Shown here: piece by piece, positions 51,823 through 61,230 of the stretch
How the letters are laid out: the number at the start of each line of letters is the position of its first letter
How positions within the stretch are numbered: the stretch's first letter is position 1
Assembly: GCA_038250235.1 (NCBI GenBank)
Contig: JBBSCO010000002.1
Span: 1 to 64,000 of the forward strand
Direction of reading: 5' to 3'
DNA: 64,000 bases
Source: JAAUTS01 sp038250235
GTDB lineage: Bacteria > Verrucomicrobiota > Verrucomicrobiia > Methylacidiphilales > JAAUTS01
Notes under the pieces: model-generated
Seen by the model: the letters and a program-made list of their open reading frames with translations, nothing else
Databases searched by the model: none
What the model was told of the DNA's origin: nothing
Made by a program: the position numbers and the translations under genes

Positions 51823-52084
51823 ATTTAGACAGAGTTTTTAAGACCCGCAAGCCGCTTTGATTGGCCTTTTCCAGGTTGGTTGCACTGCTGTTTCAATATC
51901 TGCTTTATCCACCGTTTTGCAGCTCACCGAGCCAGGTGGTGGATGATAAGAAAAAAATCCAGGCTGAAAACGATTCTCCAAGCCAAGCCGTGCAGTTGGG
52001 AAGGATATCAAACCTGAGACCGTTCACCCTTGATCGTCAACAAAGTGCTCCATGCGAAAAGCCAGTGGAACCTTTGATTTAAAT
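51823..52084. other. Intergenic region, no gene seen
   Basis: 262 nt between the BrkB-type gene and nadC, both on the minus strand. It should hold the promoter of the former. I see no clear promoter consensus or RNA gene. Confidence 0.4.
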
Positions 52085-52939
52085 TCAGGTGAGAATTTCC
52101 AGGCTGAAGTCGAGAGCGCGGACGGAATGGGTGAGGGCTCCGACGGAGATGAAATCGACACCGGTTTCAGCGACTTCCTTTACCCGCGACAGCGTCATAT
52201 TGCCGGAGGCTTCCAGTTTGCACCGGCCTTGAACGACCTGCACGGCATCTTCCATCATTTCGCAGCTCATGTTGTCCAAAAGGATCTGGTCTACTTTGCA
52301 CTCAGCGAGAACAACGACCTGATCTATATTGTCGGCTTCGAAAATGAGAGGGGCATCGGGATCGAAGCTACGCATCCTGGCCACAGCCTCGCGTAGTCCT
52401 TCTTCGCCGGGTCGGATGGCGACGTGGTTGTCTTTGGCCATAAAAGCGTCGTAAAGGCCCATGCGATGATTCACTCCACCTCCGCAACGGACGGCATATT
52501 TCTGGAGCTGGCGAAGGCCGGGAGTCGTTTTGCGGGTATCGAGGATGCGGCAGTTCGTGTGCGACACCTCCTTGACGTAACGTCCCGTTTCCGTGGCGAT
52601 ACCGGAGAGATGCTGGAGGAGATTCAGGGCGGAGCGTTCGCCGGTCAGGATGGCGCGGGTTAAGCCTGAGAGTTCCATGATAGTGTCCTGGGCCTGGAAA
52701 GAGTCGCCATCCTGTTTGTTCAGTTTACAGACGAGGGAGGGATCGAGCTCGTTGAAAACGCGCTGGGCAATGGGAGCGCCGGAAAGAATTCCCGCTTCCT
52801 TGACAAAGATGCGGGCCTTGGAACGGGATTCGGGCGGGATCAAGGCAGAACTGGTGATGTCCACGGGGCCCATGTCCTCGCCCAAGGCACGGCAGGCCGC
52901 TTCGCGGATGACAGGTATTTCCAGGGGTTGAATGGGCAT
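52085..52939 (-). CDS. nadC: Nicotinate-nucleotide pyrophosphorylase (carboxylating)
   Basis: ATG at 52939 (MPIQPLEIPVI) is preferred to 52996. The 284-residue protein has EDMGPVDITSSALIP, LSGIATETGRYVKEV, ILDTRKTTPGLRQLQKYAVRCGGGVNHRMGLYDAF-type signatures (the quinolinate-binding R, K and H residues) and ASGNMTLSRVKEVAETGVDFISVGALTHS. It makes nicotinate mononucleotide from quinolinate and PRPP in NAD synthesis. No nadA or nadB is adjacent. Confidence 0.94.
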   Translation of the reverse strand: MPIQPLEIPVIREAACRALGEDMGPVDITSSALIPPESRSKARIFVKEAGILSGAPIAQRVFNELDPSLVCKLNKQDGDSFQAQDTIMELSGLTRAILTGERSALNLLQHLSGIATETGRYVKEVSHTNCRILDTRKTTPGLRQLQKYAVRCGGGVNHRMGLYDAFMAKDNHVAIRPGEEGLREAVARMRSFDPDAPLIFEADNIDQVVVLAECKVDQILLDNMSCEMMEDAVQVVQGRCKLEASGNMTLSRVKEVAETGVDFISVGALTHSVRALDFSLEILT

Positions 52940-53072
52940 GGGGAGATCCTGAAGAAGGAAGTATGAAGTTGGAAGTTTTAAGTCGGGCCAAATCAAAGTG
53001 AGGCAGCAACCCGATGTAGCCTGGGCAAGATACCCAGGCTGTAAAGACGCTGGCTGGATGAAGATGAAGCCA

Positions 53073-53101
53073 CTATTGTCCTACAAAATGTAAAACAATA
53101 G
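53073..53101. promoter_or_regulatory. Inverted repeat CTATTGT/ACAATAG ahead of the second antitoxin gene
   Basis: Seven-base perfect arms (53073-53079 and 53095-53101) flank a near-palindromic centre (TACAAAATGTA). It lies 15-40 bases before the antitoxin start, the usual place of a toxin-antitoxin operator. Confidence 0.5.
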
Positions 53102-53116
53102 GTCTCATGTGTGAGT

Positions 53117-53347
53117 ATGAAAACCGTATCTGTTCGGGAGATGAATGCCCAATGGGCTGAAATTGAAAAGCAGGTGAAGCGCGGAGAAACCTTTGAGGTG
53201 CTGTACCATGGAAAACCTTCTGTGCGGATCATTCCGAACGGACCCCGCAGCGTCCTTAAATGGGATGATCATCTGGCAACAGCACTTCGGGCCGAGGGAA
53301 TTAAGGGAGCCGAAGCGGTTCGATTGGACAGGGAAGGCCGTGGATGA
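53117..53347 (+). CDS. Phd-type antitoxin of a second toxin-antitoxin pair
   Basis: ATG at 53117 is preferred to the GTG at 53111. The 76-residue protein matches Phd/YefM antitoxins: TVSVREMNAQWAEIEKQVKRGE, then EVLYHGKPSVRIIPNGP, and an acidic C-terminal tail. Its stop overlaps the toxin ATG (ATGA), indicating coupled translation. Its partner is frameshifted, so it may now be free of a toxin. Confidence 0.85.
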   Translation: MKTVSVREMNAQWAEIEKQVKRGETFEVLYHGKPSVRIIPNGPRSVLKWDDHLATALRAEGIKGAEAVRLDREGRG

Positions 53348-53776
53348 TTTACCTGGATACCAGTGCCCTGATCAAACTCCATCTTTTTGAGGAGGGGTCG
53401 GAAGAAGTAAGCCGACTGGTCACTGGTCAGGATGGGCCTGTTCCTGTCTGGGAGTTGTTGGAAATGGATTTGAGCAATGCGCTGCGCCTTAAAGTTTTTA
53501 GGAAGGAAATCACCCTAAAAAATGCCGAGGATCAGTTGAAACTTTTTTAACGGACGCAAAAAACGCGGGCTCTATTATTCTTCAGAGTTGGACAGGCAGG
53601 AACTTTTTGTAGGATTTATGCGGCTGAGCCTTGAGCATACACGTAAACAGGGATTTCGGACCCTGGATATTCTCCACGTGGCTTTTGCGCAGGTTGCGGC
53701 GACAGATCAGTTTATCACCGCAGATCAAAGGCAGTATGAGTTGGCGGGGAAGCGGGTTTGCGATCCCGGTTTGTAG
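53344..53776 (+). pseudogene. PIN-domain toxin gene broken by a frameshift
   Basis: The first frame encodes 68 residues (MIYLDTSALIKLHLFEEGS onward, with D5 and E40) and stops at 53550 right after a run of six T (53543-53548). Removing one T continues the frame through 53776 as NGRKKRGLYYSSELDRQELF and TLDILHVAFAQVAATDQFITADQR, restoring a 143-residue PIN protein with all four acidic residues. Either the toxin is inactivated or the homopolymer count is wrong. Its intact antitoxin precedes it. Confidence 0.8.
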
Positions 53777-53848
53777 GTTAGCTGTTAGTAGTGATCCACA
53801 ACGACACCAAGACCGCGGCGTGAAGAACCGCGTCCTTTTCGGTTATTC

Positions 53849-56800
53849 TTATCTGACCAAAAACGGTTCGGAGTTTTCGTCAGCAGTTCCGGAATTTCCA
53901 TGAGCCTTACGGTTGGCGTGGTTGATTAGGTTTTCAGCTTCTTCATCCTCATCCGTGTGGCCGTCTGCTTTTTTCCGTTTGTCTGCCGCGACAAGGAGAT
54001 AAATGGCCGGAACGACGAAGAGGGTGAAGACTGTTCCGATGGCCATGCCGCTCACCACGACAATCCCGATGTTATTGCGGGCGGCGGCGCCGGCACCGGA
54101 AACAAACATGAGAGGGGCATGGCCAACCACGGTGGCCACCGAGGTCATGAGAATGGGGCGAAGGCGGGTGGAGGCGGCCTCGAGAACGGCGTCAAACTTG
54201 GAGAGGTTTTTTTCTTCCATCTGGGAATTGGCAAATTCAACAATCAGGATCCCGTTTTTGGAGACCAGACCAATGAGGGTGATGAGACCCACCTGGGTGT
54301 AGATGTTGATGGAGATATCCTTGATGCCGAGAAAGACGAAGAGCAAGGCACCGGACAGTGCCAAAGGAACCGAACCCAACAGAATAATGAAGGGGTCGCG
54401 GAAACTCTCGAATTGGGCGGCCAGCACGAGATAAATAAGAATGCAGGCCAGCACAAGGGTGACCATGAAGGAGCTGCCTTCAACGCGCAACTGGCGTGAG
54501 CCACCGGTATAATCATAGGAGAAATTTTTGGGCAAGAGTTTGGCCGATTCGGTTTCCAAAAATTTCAGGGCTTCGTCCACCGTCACTCCGGGGCGTGGGA
54601 GGCCCTGGATCTTGGCCGAATTCAACTGTTGGAAACGGTTCAGCTTACGGGGCTGGACCGATTCTTTGATCGTGGCGAAACCGGACAAAGGCACGATTTG
54701 GTTGTCAGGCCCGGTGACATAGATATCGGTCAACTGGTCAGGATTGAGACGGCTTTGGCGTTTGGCCTGGGGAATGACTTTGTAGCTGCGGCCCTGGATG
54801 CTGAAGCGGTTGACGTAATTGCCACCAACAAAGGCATTCAGATCCGCGCTGATTTGTCCCATATCCAGTCCCATCGAGGCGATCTTGTCACGATCCAGAA
54901 CTATTTCAGCCTCGGGCAGATCGTATTTCAAGTCGCTGAGGGCCAGGATAAAAAGTCCGCTCTGGAAGGCCTTGGCCACGAGTTGATTGGAGTAATCAAA
55001 AATGCGTTCGGGTTCGTCGGTCGAAGAGATGATGAATTCGACCGGGAAATCGCTGCCACCCGGGAGGGGTTCCGGAGTGAAGGCGAAGGCCCGGACGCCC
55101 GGAAGGGCTCCCAGCTTGTCGTTGGCATCGTCCTTGATTTGTACAGTTGTTCGTTCGCGCTCTGACTTGGGCTTGGTGACCAGCCCGGCAAAACCGCCGC
55201 CGGGATTGGTGATCTGGAAGGTGATGTAGCGTTCGGGATACTCCCGGAATATTTTTTCCACCTCGGTTGCAAAAAGCATGGTTTGGTCGAGTGTAGTGTT
55301 GGGATCTGTTTCAATGATGCTGAAAACAACACCCTGATCCTCCATCGGGGCCAGTTCTTTTTTGGAAAACATCCAGAAGGGGATGGCGAGCAGGAAGATG
55401 AGCAGCCAGAGGACAATCGTGACAGGGACAAAGTGCAATACAGCGGTCAGAACTGTTTTATAGCGGCAACGCAGGCGGTCGAAGAAGCGGTTGAGGAAAG
55501 CCTGGAAACCTTTTTCGTGTCCGGCGGATTGAAGCAGGCGGGAGGACATCATAGGCGAGAGCGTCAACGCCACGAAGCCTGAGATCAAGACAGCACCGGC
55601 CAGGGTGAAGGCGAACTCCTTGAAGAGAGCACCCGTCAAGCCGCCCTGAAAACCGATGGGGGCGTAAACGGCCACCAGCGTGATGGTCATGGAGATAATG
55701 GGACCCGCCAATTCCCGCCCGGCTTTGATCGCGGCAGGGATGGGCGCCATCCCTTCGCTGATATGCCGCTCCACATTCTCAAGCATGACGATGGCATCAT
55801 CGACCACCAGTCCGACAGCCAGAACGATGGCGAGCAGAGTCAACAGGTTGATGGTGAATCCCATCATCAGCATGAAGCCAAAGGCTCCGACGAGAGAGAG
55901 AGGTATCGCGACCAGGGGCACCAGCACCGAGCGGAAGGAGCCGATGAAGAGGTAGATCACAATGATGACGATGACAATCGTTTCCAGCAGGGTCTTGATG
56001 ACTTCATCGATTGATTCCTGGATATAAGCGGTGGAATCGTAGCAGATGGCCGCTTTCATGGTAGGAGGTAGTTGCTTTTCGATGTCAGGGAAAATTTCGC
56101 GGATCTGGGCGGTGACATCCAGGGAGTTTGCATTGGGCAGGGCATAGATGCCCATGAAGGTGGCGGTCTGCCCGGTGAAGCGGACGTTGTCCTCGTAGTT
56201 TTCCGCCCCGAGCACGACGTCGGCAATATCTTTGAGTCTGACGAGGGTTTCTTTGTCGTTTTTAACAACCAGTTGTTCAAATTCCTCCACGGTTTGAAGA
56301 TCGGTGTTGGCGGTCAGGTTGACCTTGATCATGCTTCCTTTGGTGCTACCCAGAGCGGAGAGCGAGTTGTTGGCGGAGAGTGCCGTACGGACATCGGCAG
56401 GACTTATGTTCAGCGCGCCCATGCGGTCGGGTTTGAGCCAGACGCGCATGGCAAAGGTTCTGTTGCCCAGGATTTCGGCACGTTGAACGCCTTTGAGGGC
56501 ACTGAGCTTGGGTTGGACAACACGGGTCAAATAATCCGTGATCTGGTTTTCTTCCATTTCGTCGGAATAAAAGCCGAGGTACATCGCGGCGAAACGGCTG
56601 TCGATATTCTGCACGTCGATGACGGGAGCTTCGGCCTCTGGAGGGAGATCATTGCGGACCTGGGCGACTTTGGCCTGGATCTGGGTGAGAGCTTCACTGA
56701 TGCTGAAATTCAGGCGTAAACGAGCGGTGATGGTGCTCCTGCCCTGTTCACTGCTGGATTCCATGTAGTCGATGCCGTCGGCACTGGCTATGACACGCTC

Positions 56801-57001
56801 CAAAGGTGTGGTGACAAAACCCCGGACCAGATCGGCGTTGGCTCCCACATAGGCTGTGGTGATAACGATGGCGGCGTTGTCGCTGCGCGGGTATTGCCGG
56901 ATGTTGATCATGCGGACCGACTGGATGCCTATGAGTAGGATCAGCAGATTGACGCAGATCGCCAGAACCGGGCGCTTGATGAAGATGTCAGTCCATTTCA
57001 T
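53849..57001 (-). CDS. RND multidrug efflux transporter permease (HAE1 family)
   Basis: The 1050-residue protein has 12 membrane helices in the AcrB/MexB pattern: one N-terminal helix (PVLAICVNLLILLIGIQSV), a large periplasmic loop, a block of helices with the proton-relay segment AIVLAVGLVVDDAIVMLENVERH (two adjacent aspartates), a second loop, and a C-terminal helix bundle ending in VVVSGMAIGTVFTLFVVPAIYL. It exchanges protons for drugs or other amphipathic compounds. It is the last gene of the operon; the adaptor ends 19 nt upstream. Confidence 0.95.
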   Translation of the reverse strand: MKWTDIFIKRPVLAICVNLLILLIGIQSVRMINIRQYPRSDNAAIVITTAYVGANADLVRGFVTTPLERVIASADGIDYMESSSEQGRSTITARLRLNFSISEALTQIQAKVAQVRNDLPPEAEAPVIDVQNIDSRFAAMYLGFYSDEMEENQITDYLTRVVQPKLSALKGVQRAEILGNRTFAMRVWLKPDRMGALNISPADVRTALSANNSLSALGSTKGSMIKVNLTANTDLQTVEEFEQLVVKNDKETLVRLKDIADVVLGAENYEDNVRFTGQTATFMGIYALPNANSLDVTAQIREIFPDIEKQLPPTMKAAICYDSTAYIQESIDEVIKTLLETIVIVIIVIYLFIGSFRSVLVPLVAIPLSLVGAFGFMLMMGFTINLLTLLAIVLAVGLVVDDAIVMLENVERHISEGMAPIPAAIKAGRELAGPIISMTITLVAVYAPIGFQGGLTGALFKEFAFTLAGAVLISGFVALTLSPMMSSRLLQSAGHEKGFQAFLNRFFDRLRCRYKTVLTAVLHFVPVTIVLWLLIFLLAIPFWMFSKKELAPMEDQGVVFSIIETDPNTTLDQTMLFATEVEKIFREYPERYITFQITNPGGGFAGLVTKPKSERERTTVQIKDDANDKLGALPGVRAFAFTPEPLPGGSDFPVEFIISSTDEPERIFDYSNQLVAKAFQSGLFILALSDLKYDLPEAEIVLDRDKIASMGLDMGQISADLNAFVGGNYVNRFSIQGRSYKVIPQAKRQSRLNPDQLTDIYVTGPDNQIVPLSGFATIKESVQPRKLNRFQQLNSAKIQGLPRPGVTVDEALKFLETESAKLLPKNFSYDYTGGSRQLRVEGSSFMVTLVLACILIYLVLAAQFESFRDPFIILLGSVPLALSGALLFVFLGIKDISINIYTQVGLITLIGLVSKNGILIVEFANSQMEEKNLSKFDAVLEAASTRLRPILMTSVATVVGHAPLMFVSGAGAAARNNIGIVVVSGMAIGTVFTLFVVPAIYLLVAADKRKKADGHTDEDEEAENLINHANRKAHGNSGTADENSEPFLVR

Positions 57002-57020
57002 GGAATCAACAATGGGTTAT

Positions 57021-58196
57021 TCAGGTATCAGCCGGAGAGGGGTTGGCCTGATTGGAAGGAGTAATCGTGTTGTTGACGGTCACACCTGCGCCGGGCTGAA
57101 GTTTAAAAAGTCCGGAGGTCACGACCTGTTCGCCTTCCTTTACCCCTTTGAGGATGGCGATCTGGTCTCCACGGGTCGGGCCGGTCTGGACAAATTCCTG
57201 CCGCACGCCGAGGTATTCTTTCCCATCGGGTGTTTTCAGGTTTTCAATGATGAAGACCGAGTTGCCGTAGGGCGCGTGGTTGATGGCCGTGGCTGGGAGG
57301 GTGATATACTTTTCAGACGTATTCATAACAGCCGAAACGGTGGCAAACATTCCGGGACGAAGACTCTCATCTTTGTTTTCCAGGGTCGCCTGAATCTGCA
57401 CGGTGCGGGTGGTTTGGTTGATCTCCGGGCTGATGGCGGTTATTTTTGCCTGGAATTGCCTGCCTTTGAAGGCATCAACCTGGACAACTACGGTCTGGTT
57501 CATCTGGATAAGTTCTATGTTCTGCTGAGGCACGGTAAAATCGACATAGATGGGATCGAGTGTTTGCAGCAGGATGATAGGATTGCCCTTGGAAAGATAC
57601 TGGCCGAGTTGGGCCTGTCGGATACCTGCCTTTCCTGTGAAAGGTGCCCGGATGGTTTTGCGTTCGATGGTGGCTTTCAGGGCCTCGGCGTCGGCGGCGG
57701 CCCGTTTCAACTCGGCGTCGGCATCATCGAGCTCTTTTTGGGCGACCGCACCCGTGCCGCTCATTTTTTGAAGGCGGTTCAGGCTGGCCACGGCCAGTTC
57801 CGCCCTGGCCACGGCAGATTTGATTTGTGCCTCTTCAACGCTCACATCCTGTTGTGAAATGAGTTCGCCCTGCTTGATCAGTGTTCCGGATTCAACGGGG
57901 AGATTGACGATTTTCCCTTCTTCTTCTGCGCTCACGGTGACACCCCGGTAGGATGAGAGCTGGCCGACGCTGTGAACCGCCTTCTGCCAGGGTTCCAGCG
58001 TGGCTGTTGATGACGTCACTGTAACCGGGGGAGGAACAAAAGAGGCATTCTTGGCAATGCCCTTTTGGATTTCGCTATATTTGTAATAGCCGAGGGAGCC
58101 GACCAGAAGGCCGACCGTCACAAGCATGAGAATCATCCATTTCCACATAAAGTTATTTGTTCTGGGGTTGTTTTTCGGTTGAAACTGGCCTGACAT
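57021..58196 (-). CDS. RND efflux periplasmic adaptor (membrane fusion protein)
   Basis: The 391-residue protein has an N-terminal membrane anchor (FMWKWMILMLVTVGLLVGSLGYY), barrel-sandwich halves (VNLPVESGTLIKQGELI and IRAPFTGKAGIRQAQLGQYL), an alpha-helical hairpin (residues about 115-180) and beta-barrel domains. The start at 58196 is supported by GGAGG spaced 8 nt upstream, within the end of the outer-membrane-factor gene; ATG 58148 would avoid the 44-nt overlap but has no ribosome site. It links the RND pump to the outer-membrane channel. Confidence 0.94.
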   Translation of the reverse strand: MSGQFQPKNNPRTNNFMWKWMILMLVTVGLLVGSLGYYKYSEIQKGIAKNASFVPPPVTVTSSTATLEPWQKAVHSVGQLSSYRGVTVSAEEEGKIVNLPVESGTLIKQGELISQQDVSVEEAQIKSAVARAELAVASLNRLQKMSGTGAVAQKELDDADAELKRAAADAEALKATIERKTIRAPFTGKAGIRQAQLGQYLSKGNPIILLQTLDPIYVDFTVPQQNIELIQMNQTVVVQVDAFKGRQFQAKITAISPEINQTTRTVQIQATLENKDESLRPGMFATVSAVMNTSEKYITLPATAINHAPYGNSVFIIENLKTPDGKEYLGVRQEFVQTGPTRGDQIAILKGVKEGEQVVTSGLFKLQPGAGVTVNNTITPSNQANPSPADT

Positions 58197-59589
58197 CCCA
58201 TCCGCCTCCGATGGCTTTTATCAGTAAAACGGTTGTCGTCATTTGCTGTCTCTTGATACGCACCTCTTGAAGCTCGCTGTTGAGCCGGGTACGCTCGGCA
58301 TCGATGACATCCAGGTAATCGACCACGCCGTTTTGATAGCGTGAAGAGGAGATGTCGGCGGCTTTGCGGGAGGCTGTCACAGCTTCTCCCTGAAAGACGG
58401 ACTGCTCTTTGAGGAAACGCAGCCCTGCCAGGGCATTGTCGACGTCCTGGAAGGACACCAGAACGGATTGGCGGTAGTCCGCCAGTGCTTCCTCGTAGGC
58501 TGCGCGGGCTTCTTTCAGGGCTGCCGCGTTGCGGCCCCCGGCGAAAATGGGAATATTGATCGTGGGCCCGAAAGACCAGAGCCGGCTGCTCCAATCAAAC
58601 AAATCCTGGAGTGCCACGCTTTGAAAGCCTCCGCCCGCAGTGAGACTGATGGAGGGGAAGAAAGCGGTGTAGGCCACCCCAATCTCGGCATTTCTTGCGG
58701 CAAGTTTTCGTTCGGCTTCGGCTACATCGGGACGACGCTCCAACAGCTCGGAGGGAAGTCCCGGCGCAATTTCCGGTGGAGCCAGGTTCACGAGGAGCTG
58801 GGGCAGTTCAAAATAGGAGGTGGGTTTTCCGCAAAGAACGGCCAGGGCATTTTGGAATTCAGCTCTTCTCCGGCTGGCATCGGCAAGATCGGCTTTGGCT
58901 CCTGCAAGTTGAACTTTGGAGGTGCTCAGATCGAGTTCGCTGGTGGTGCCTGTTTCAAAGCGCTTCTGGAAAATGGCCATTCCTTCCTCGCGAAGGGTGA
59001 CTGCCTGTTCGAGAATCGAGATTTCATGATCAACGGCCCGGAGTTGGTAGTAGTTGACCGCGATATCCGACTGCAAGGTGAATAACACGTTCTGATAGGC
59101 CGAGGCCGAGGCCAGGAACTCGTTTTGGGAAGCTTCAAAGCCGCGGCGTACTTTGCCCCATAGATCGATTTCATAACTTAAATCCAGTGGTGCCTTGAAA
59201 TTATTGGCGGTTACACTTGGAACGGGTAGTCCACCTGTGGCTGTGTTTCCCGAGCTGCGATAACGTTGCCAGGAGGGGGAGGCATCCAGGGTGGGTAGAA
59301 GATCCGCCCGGGAAATCCTGGCGCGGGCACGTGACTGATCCACCCGGGCGACGGCTGCCTTCAGGCTTTGATTGTTTTGCAGGGCATCGACCTGAAGTTT
59401 GTTCAATTCCGGGTCATTGAAAAGTTCCCACCAAGGGCCTTTTTCAGCTGAATCACGCGGCTCGGCTTTTTTCCATCGCCAATCCGGGGGGGTATCGATG
59501 ACAGGACGTTGGTAGTTGGGCCCCATGGCACATGCGCTGAGGATTACAGGCAGCATGAGGAGCAGAGTTTTGTAGGAAAAGAAGTGCAT
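58153..59589 (-). CDS. TolC-like outer membrane efflux lipoprotein
   Basis: The 478-residue protein has a lipobox (VILSAC, C20) and the NodT/OprM pattern: two halves of coiled-coil helices, GPNYQRPVIDTPPDWRW near the start, and repeated ALNNSLEAAVARVDQSRAR-like and PLDLSYEIDLWGKVRRGFEA segments. It forms the trimeric channel across the outer membrane. It is the first gene of the three-gene efflux operon, beginning 4 nt after the regulator's stop. Confidence 0.94.
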   Translation of the reverse strand: MHFFSYKTLLLMLPVILSACAMGPNYQRPVIDTPPDWRWKKAEPRDSAEKGPWWELFNDPELNKLQVDALQNNQSLKAAVARVDQSRARARISRADLLPTLDASPSWQRYRSSGNTATGGLPVPSVTANNFKAPLDLSYEIDLWGKVRRGFEASQNEFLASASAYQNVLFTLQSDIAVNYYQLRAVDHEISILEQAVTLREEGMAIFQKRFETGTTSELDLSTSKVQLAGAKADLADASRRRAEFQNALAVLCGKPTSYFELPQLLVNLAPPEIAPGLPSELLERRPDVAEAERKLAARNAEIGVAYTAFFPSISLTAGGGFQSVALQDLFDWSSRLWSFGPTINIPIFAGGRNAAALKEARAAYEEALADYRQSVLVSFQDVDNALAGLRFLKEQSVFQGEAVTASRKAADISSSRYQNGVVDYLDVIDAERTRLNSELQEVRIKRQQMTTTVLLIKAIGGGWDVRPVSTEKQPQNK

Positions 59590-59592
59590 AAA

Positions 59593-60255
59593 TCAGGTGG
59601 AGGGCTGGGTGGCCGCCGTCAGACCCGCTGAGGCGTAGGCAATGAGCCTTGCCAACGTGGATTCCAAATCCATTTTGCAGAGACCGGAAGAAAGGTCGGA
59701 GAGATCCTTATGATGGCAGGAGCTGTGAATCAGGGCGCCGACCGTGAAATGCATCCGCCAATAAATTTCCTCCTCCGGCACTTCCGGAAGACTTCGTTTC
59801 AAAATCACCATGAAACGGCCCACAATCGGCACCCATTCTTTTTCGATAATTTTTTCGATGAAATTGCCTTCTTCCGAAAGAGAGCGGCCCAGAAGCTTAA
59901 AGGTTTTTTCGCGGCTTTTATCGAAACTTACTTCAAGACAGGGGCGGAGGAGGGCGTTCAGGACGTTGGGAAGGGGGATGGGATTGTTTCCAAAAAAGTG
60001 AAGTTCCTTTTCCAGCAACGAGATGCGCTGCTCGTTGAGAGGGCGAAGGGCCTGGGAAAGCACTTCGATGATGAGGTTGTCTTTGGAACCGAAATAATAA
60101 TTGACCGAGGCCAGATTGACGCCAGCCAAGGAAGTGATGGAGCGCATGGAGGTGGCTTCGAAACCATTTGCCGCGAATAAAGTTTCTGCAGCATCCAGAA
60201 TTTTCTTTTTAGTGTCATGGCCGACTTGAAGCTCTGAAGCTGCTTGGGTTGTCAT
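59593..60255 (-). CDS. TetR family regulator of the efflux operon
   Basis: ATG at 60255 is preferred to 60288, since the latter would lie inside the operator and promoter. The 220-residue protein has a TetR helix-turn-helix (KKKILDAAETLFAANGFEATSMRSITSLAGVNLASVNYYFGSKDNLI, residues about 15-60) and a ligand-binding C-terminal domain of the CerR/AcrR type. It precedes the outer-membrane factor gene by 3 nt, so it is likely autoregulated with the pump. A palindrome sits right at its promoter. Confidence 0.93.
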   Translation of the reverse strand: MTTQAASELQVGHDTKKKILDAAETLFAANGFEATSMRSITSLAGVNLASVNYYFGSKDNLIIEVLSQALRPLNEQRISLLEKELHFFGNNPIPLPNVLNALLRPCLEVSFDKSREKTFKLLGRSLSEEGNFIEKIIEKEWVPIVGRFMVILKRSLPEVPEEEIYWRMHFTVGALIHSSCHHKDLSDLSSGLCKMDLESTLARLIAYASAGLTAATQPST

Positions 60256-60280
60256 AAACGAATGTTCCAAACATACGTTT
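60256..60280. promoter_or_regulatory. TetR operator palindrome at the efflux promoter
   Basis: AAACGAATGTT (60256-60266) and AACATACGTTT (60270-60280) are 11-base inverted arms with one mismatch and a 3-base spacer. The element lies right next to the regulator ATG at 60255 and covers the -10 box, so repressor binding would block transcription. Confidence 0.8.
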
Positions 60281-60298
60281 GAATACAAGCAATGTCAA
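60270..60298 (-). promoter_or_regulatory. Promoter of the efflux operon
   Basis: On the minus strand TTGACA (60293-60298) and TATGTT (60270-60275) lie 17 nt apart, an almost perfect sigma-70 promoter. The -10 box overlaps the operator. Confidence 0.75.
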
Positions 60299-60349
60299 AA
60301 AATTGTTAATGTCATTAATAAAATACTTAAATATATAGTAATAAGGGAC

Positions 60350-60745
60350 TTATGAGAAATTCTTATCTAAAGAATTATGGGCGATCACCCATTCCTGGAT
60401 TGGTTTCCCTTCTACGATATGCTCTTGAAGGATGCGTTCCAAGCGTTCAGGGCTGACTCTTGAATACCAGATTCCATCAGGATAAACAACCAGGATGGGC
60501 CCCTGGCTACAGACGCGGAAGCACCCGGCTTTGGTTCGCATCACCTGAAGGTTGAGCTCTTTGACCCTTGCCTTCAGGTGCTCCCAACTGGCTTGACCGA
60601 TTTCAGGTCCGCAGCAATCCGGTCCAAGGCAGAGAAAAAGGTGTTTGCGTGCATGGGGAACACCGGCTTTTTCCAAGACGGCAGGCAAGAGATCTTCAGG
60701 GGTCATAACAACGCTCAGTTTGGGCCAATTCCGCTCCAAGTCCAT
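60350..60745 (-). CDS. 2Fe-2S ferredoxin-like thioredoxin-fold protein
   Basis: The 131-residue protein has the four-cysteine pattern of thioredoxin-like 2Fe-2S ferredoxins: LCLGPDCCG (near residues 39-45) and AGCFRVCSQGP (near 73-83). Segments ILVVYPDGIWYSRVSPERLERILQEHI are typical of the family. It probably carries electrons; the partner is unknown. A start at M14 (MTPEDLL) is possible. It is upstream of the efflux regulator on the same strand but separated by that promoter. Confidence 0.85.
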   Translation of the reverse strand: MDLERNWPKLSVVMTPEDLLPAVLEKAGVPHARKHLFLCLGPDCCGPEIGQASWEHLKARVKELNLQVMRTKAGCFRVCSQGPILVVYPDGIWYSRVSPERLERILQEHIVEGKPIQEWVIAHNSLDKNFS

Positions 60746-60915
60746 CCCTCAAGCAAAGCTCAGTTCCTTCCGGCCAAAGTATGGTGATTCCAGCCCCAAA
60801 GCGACAAATATTGATATAATCGTGATGGTGATTGTCACGGATCGGAAGATTCTGATGCGGTCGGGCTTAAAATAATTCTCGACGGATAGGTTGGAAACGA
60901 CTTCCATAAAACCCT

Positions 60916-61215
60916 ATGGCCAAAGGGGCTAAAGAACAACAAAGCTTTGAAAGCTCCGTGCAGCGTCTGGAAGAAATCGTCGAACAGATGGAATCGTCCG
61001 ACCTGCCTTTGGATCAGATCATTGAACGGTATGAAGAGGGGATGAAGCTGCTGGCGGTCTGTGAAGACAAGCTCAAGGCGGCTGAAGCAAAAATAGAGTT
61101 GTTAACTCGGGATAAGTCGGGGAATGTTTCCCGTTCGGAATTAGACAAAGCGGCCTCGGTGGAGGCCGTCAAAGAGGAGAAAAACAGTGGCCAAGATGAG
61201 GTAAGCCTCTTCTGA
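60916..61215 (+). CDS. xseB: Exodeoxyribonuclease VII small subunit
   Basis: The 99-residue protein matches XseB: SFESSVQRLEEIVEQMESSDLPLDQIIERYEEGMKLL, then CEDKLKAAEAKIELL. The small subunit binds XseA, which is not in the window. The C-terminal 35 residues are an unconserved extension. It precedes dxs by 15 nt, a common bacterial pairing. Confidence 0.95.
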   Translation: MAKGAKEQQSFESSVQRLEEIVEQMESSDLPLDQIIERYEEGMKLLAVCEDKLKAAEAKIELLTRDKSGNVSRSELDKAASVEAVKEEKNSGQDEVSLF

Positions 61216-61230
61216 AGTCACAGAAAAATT

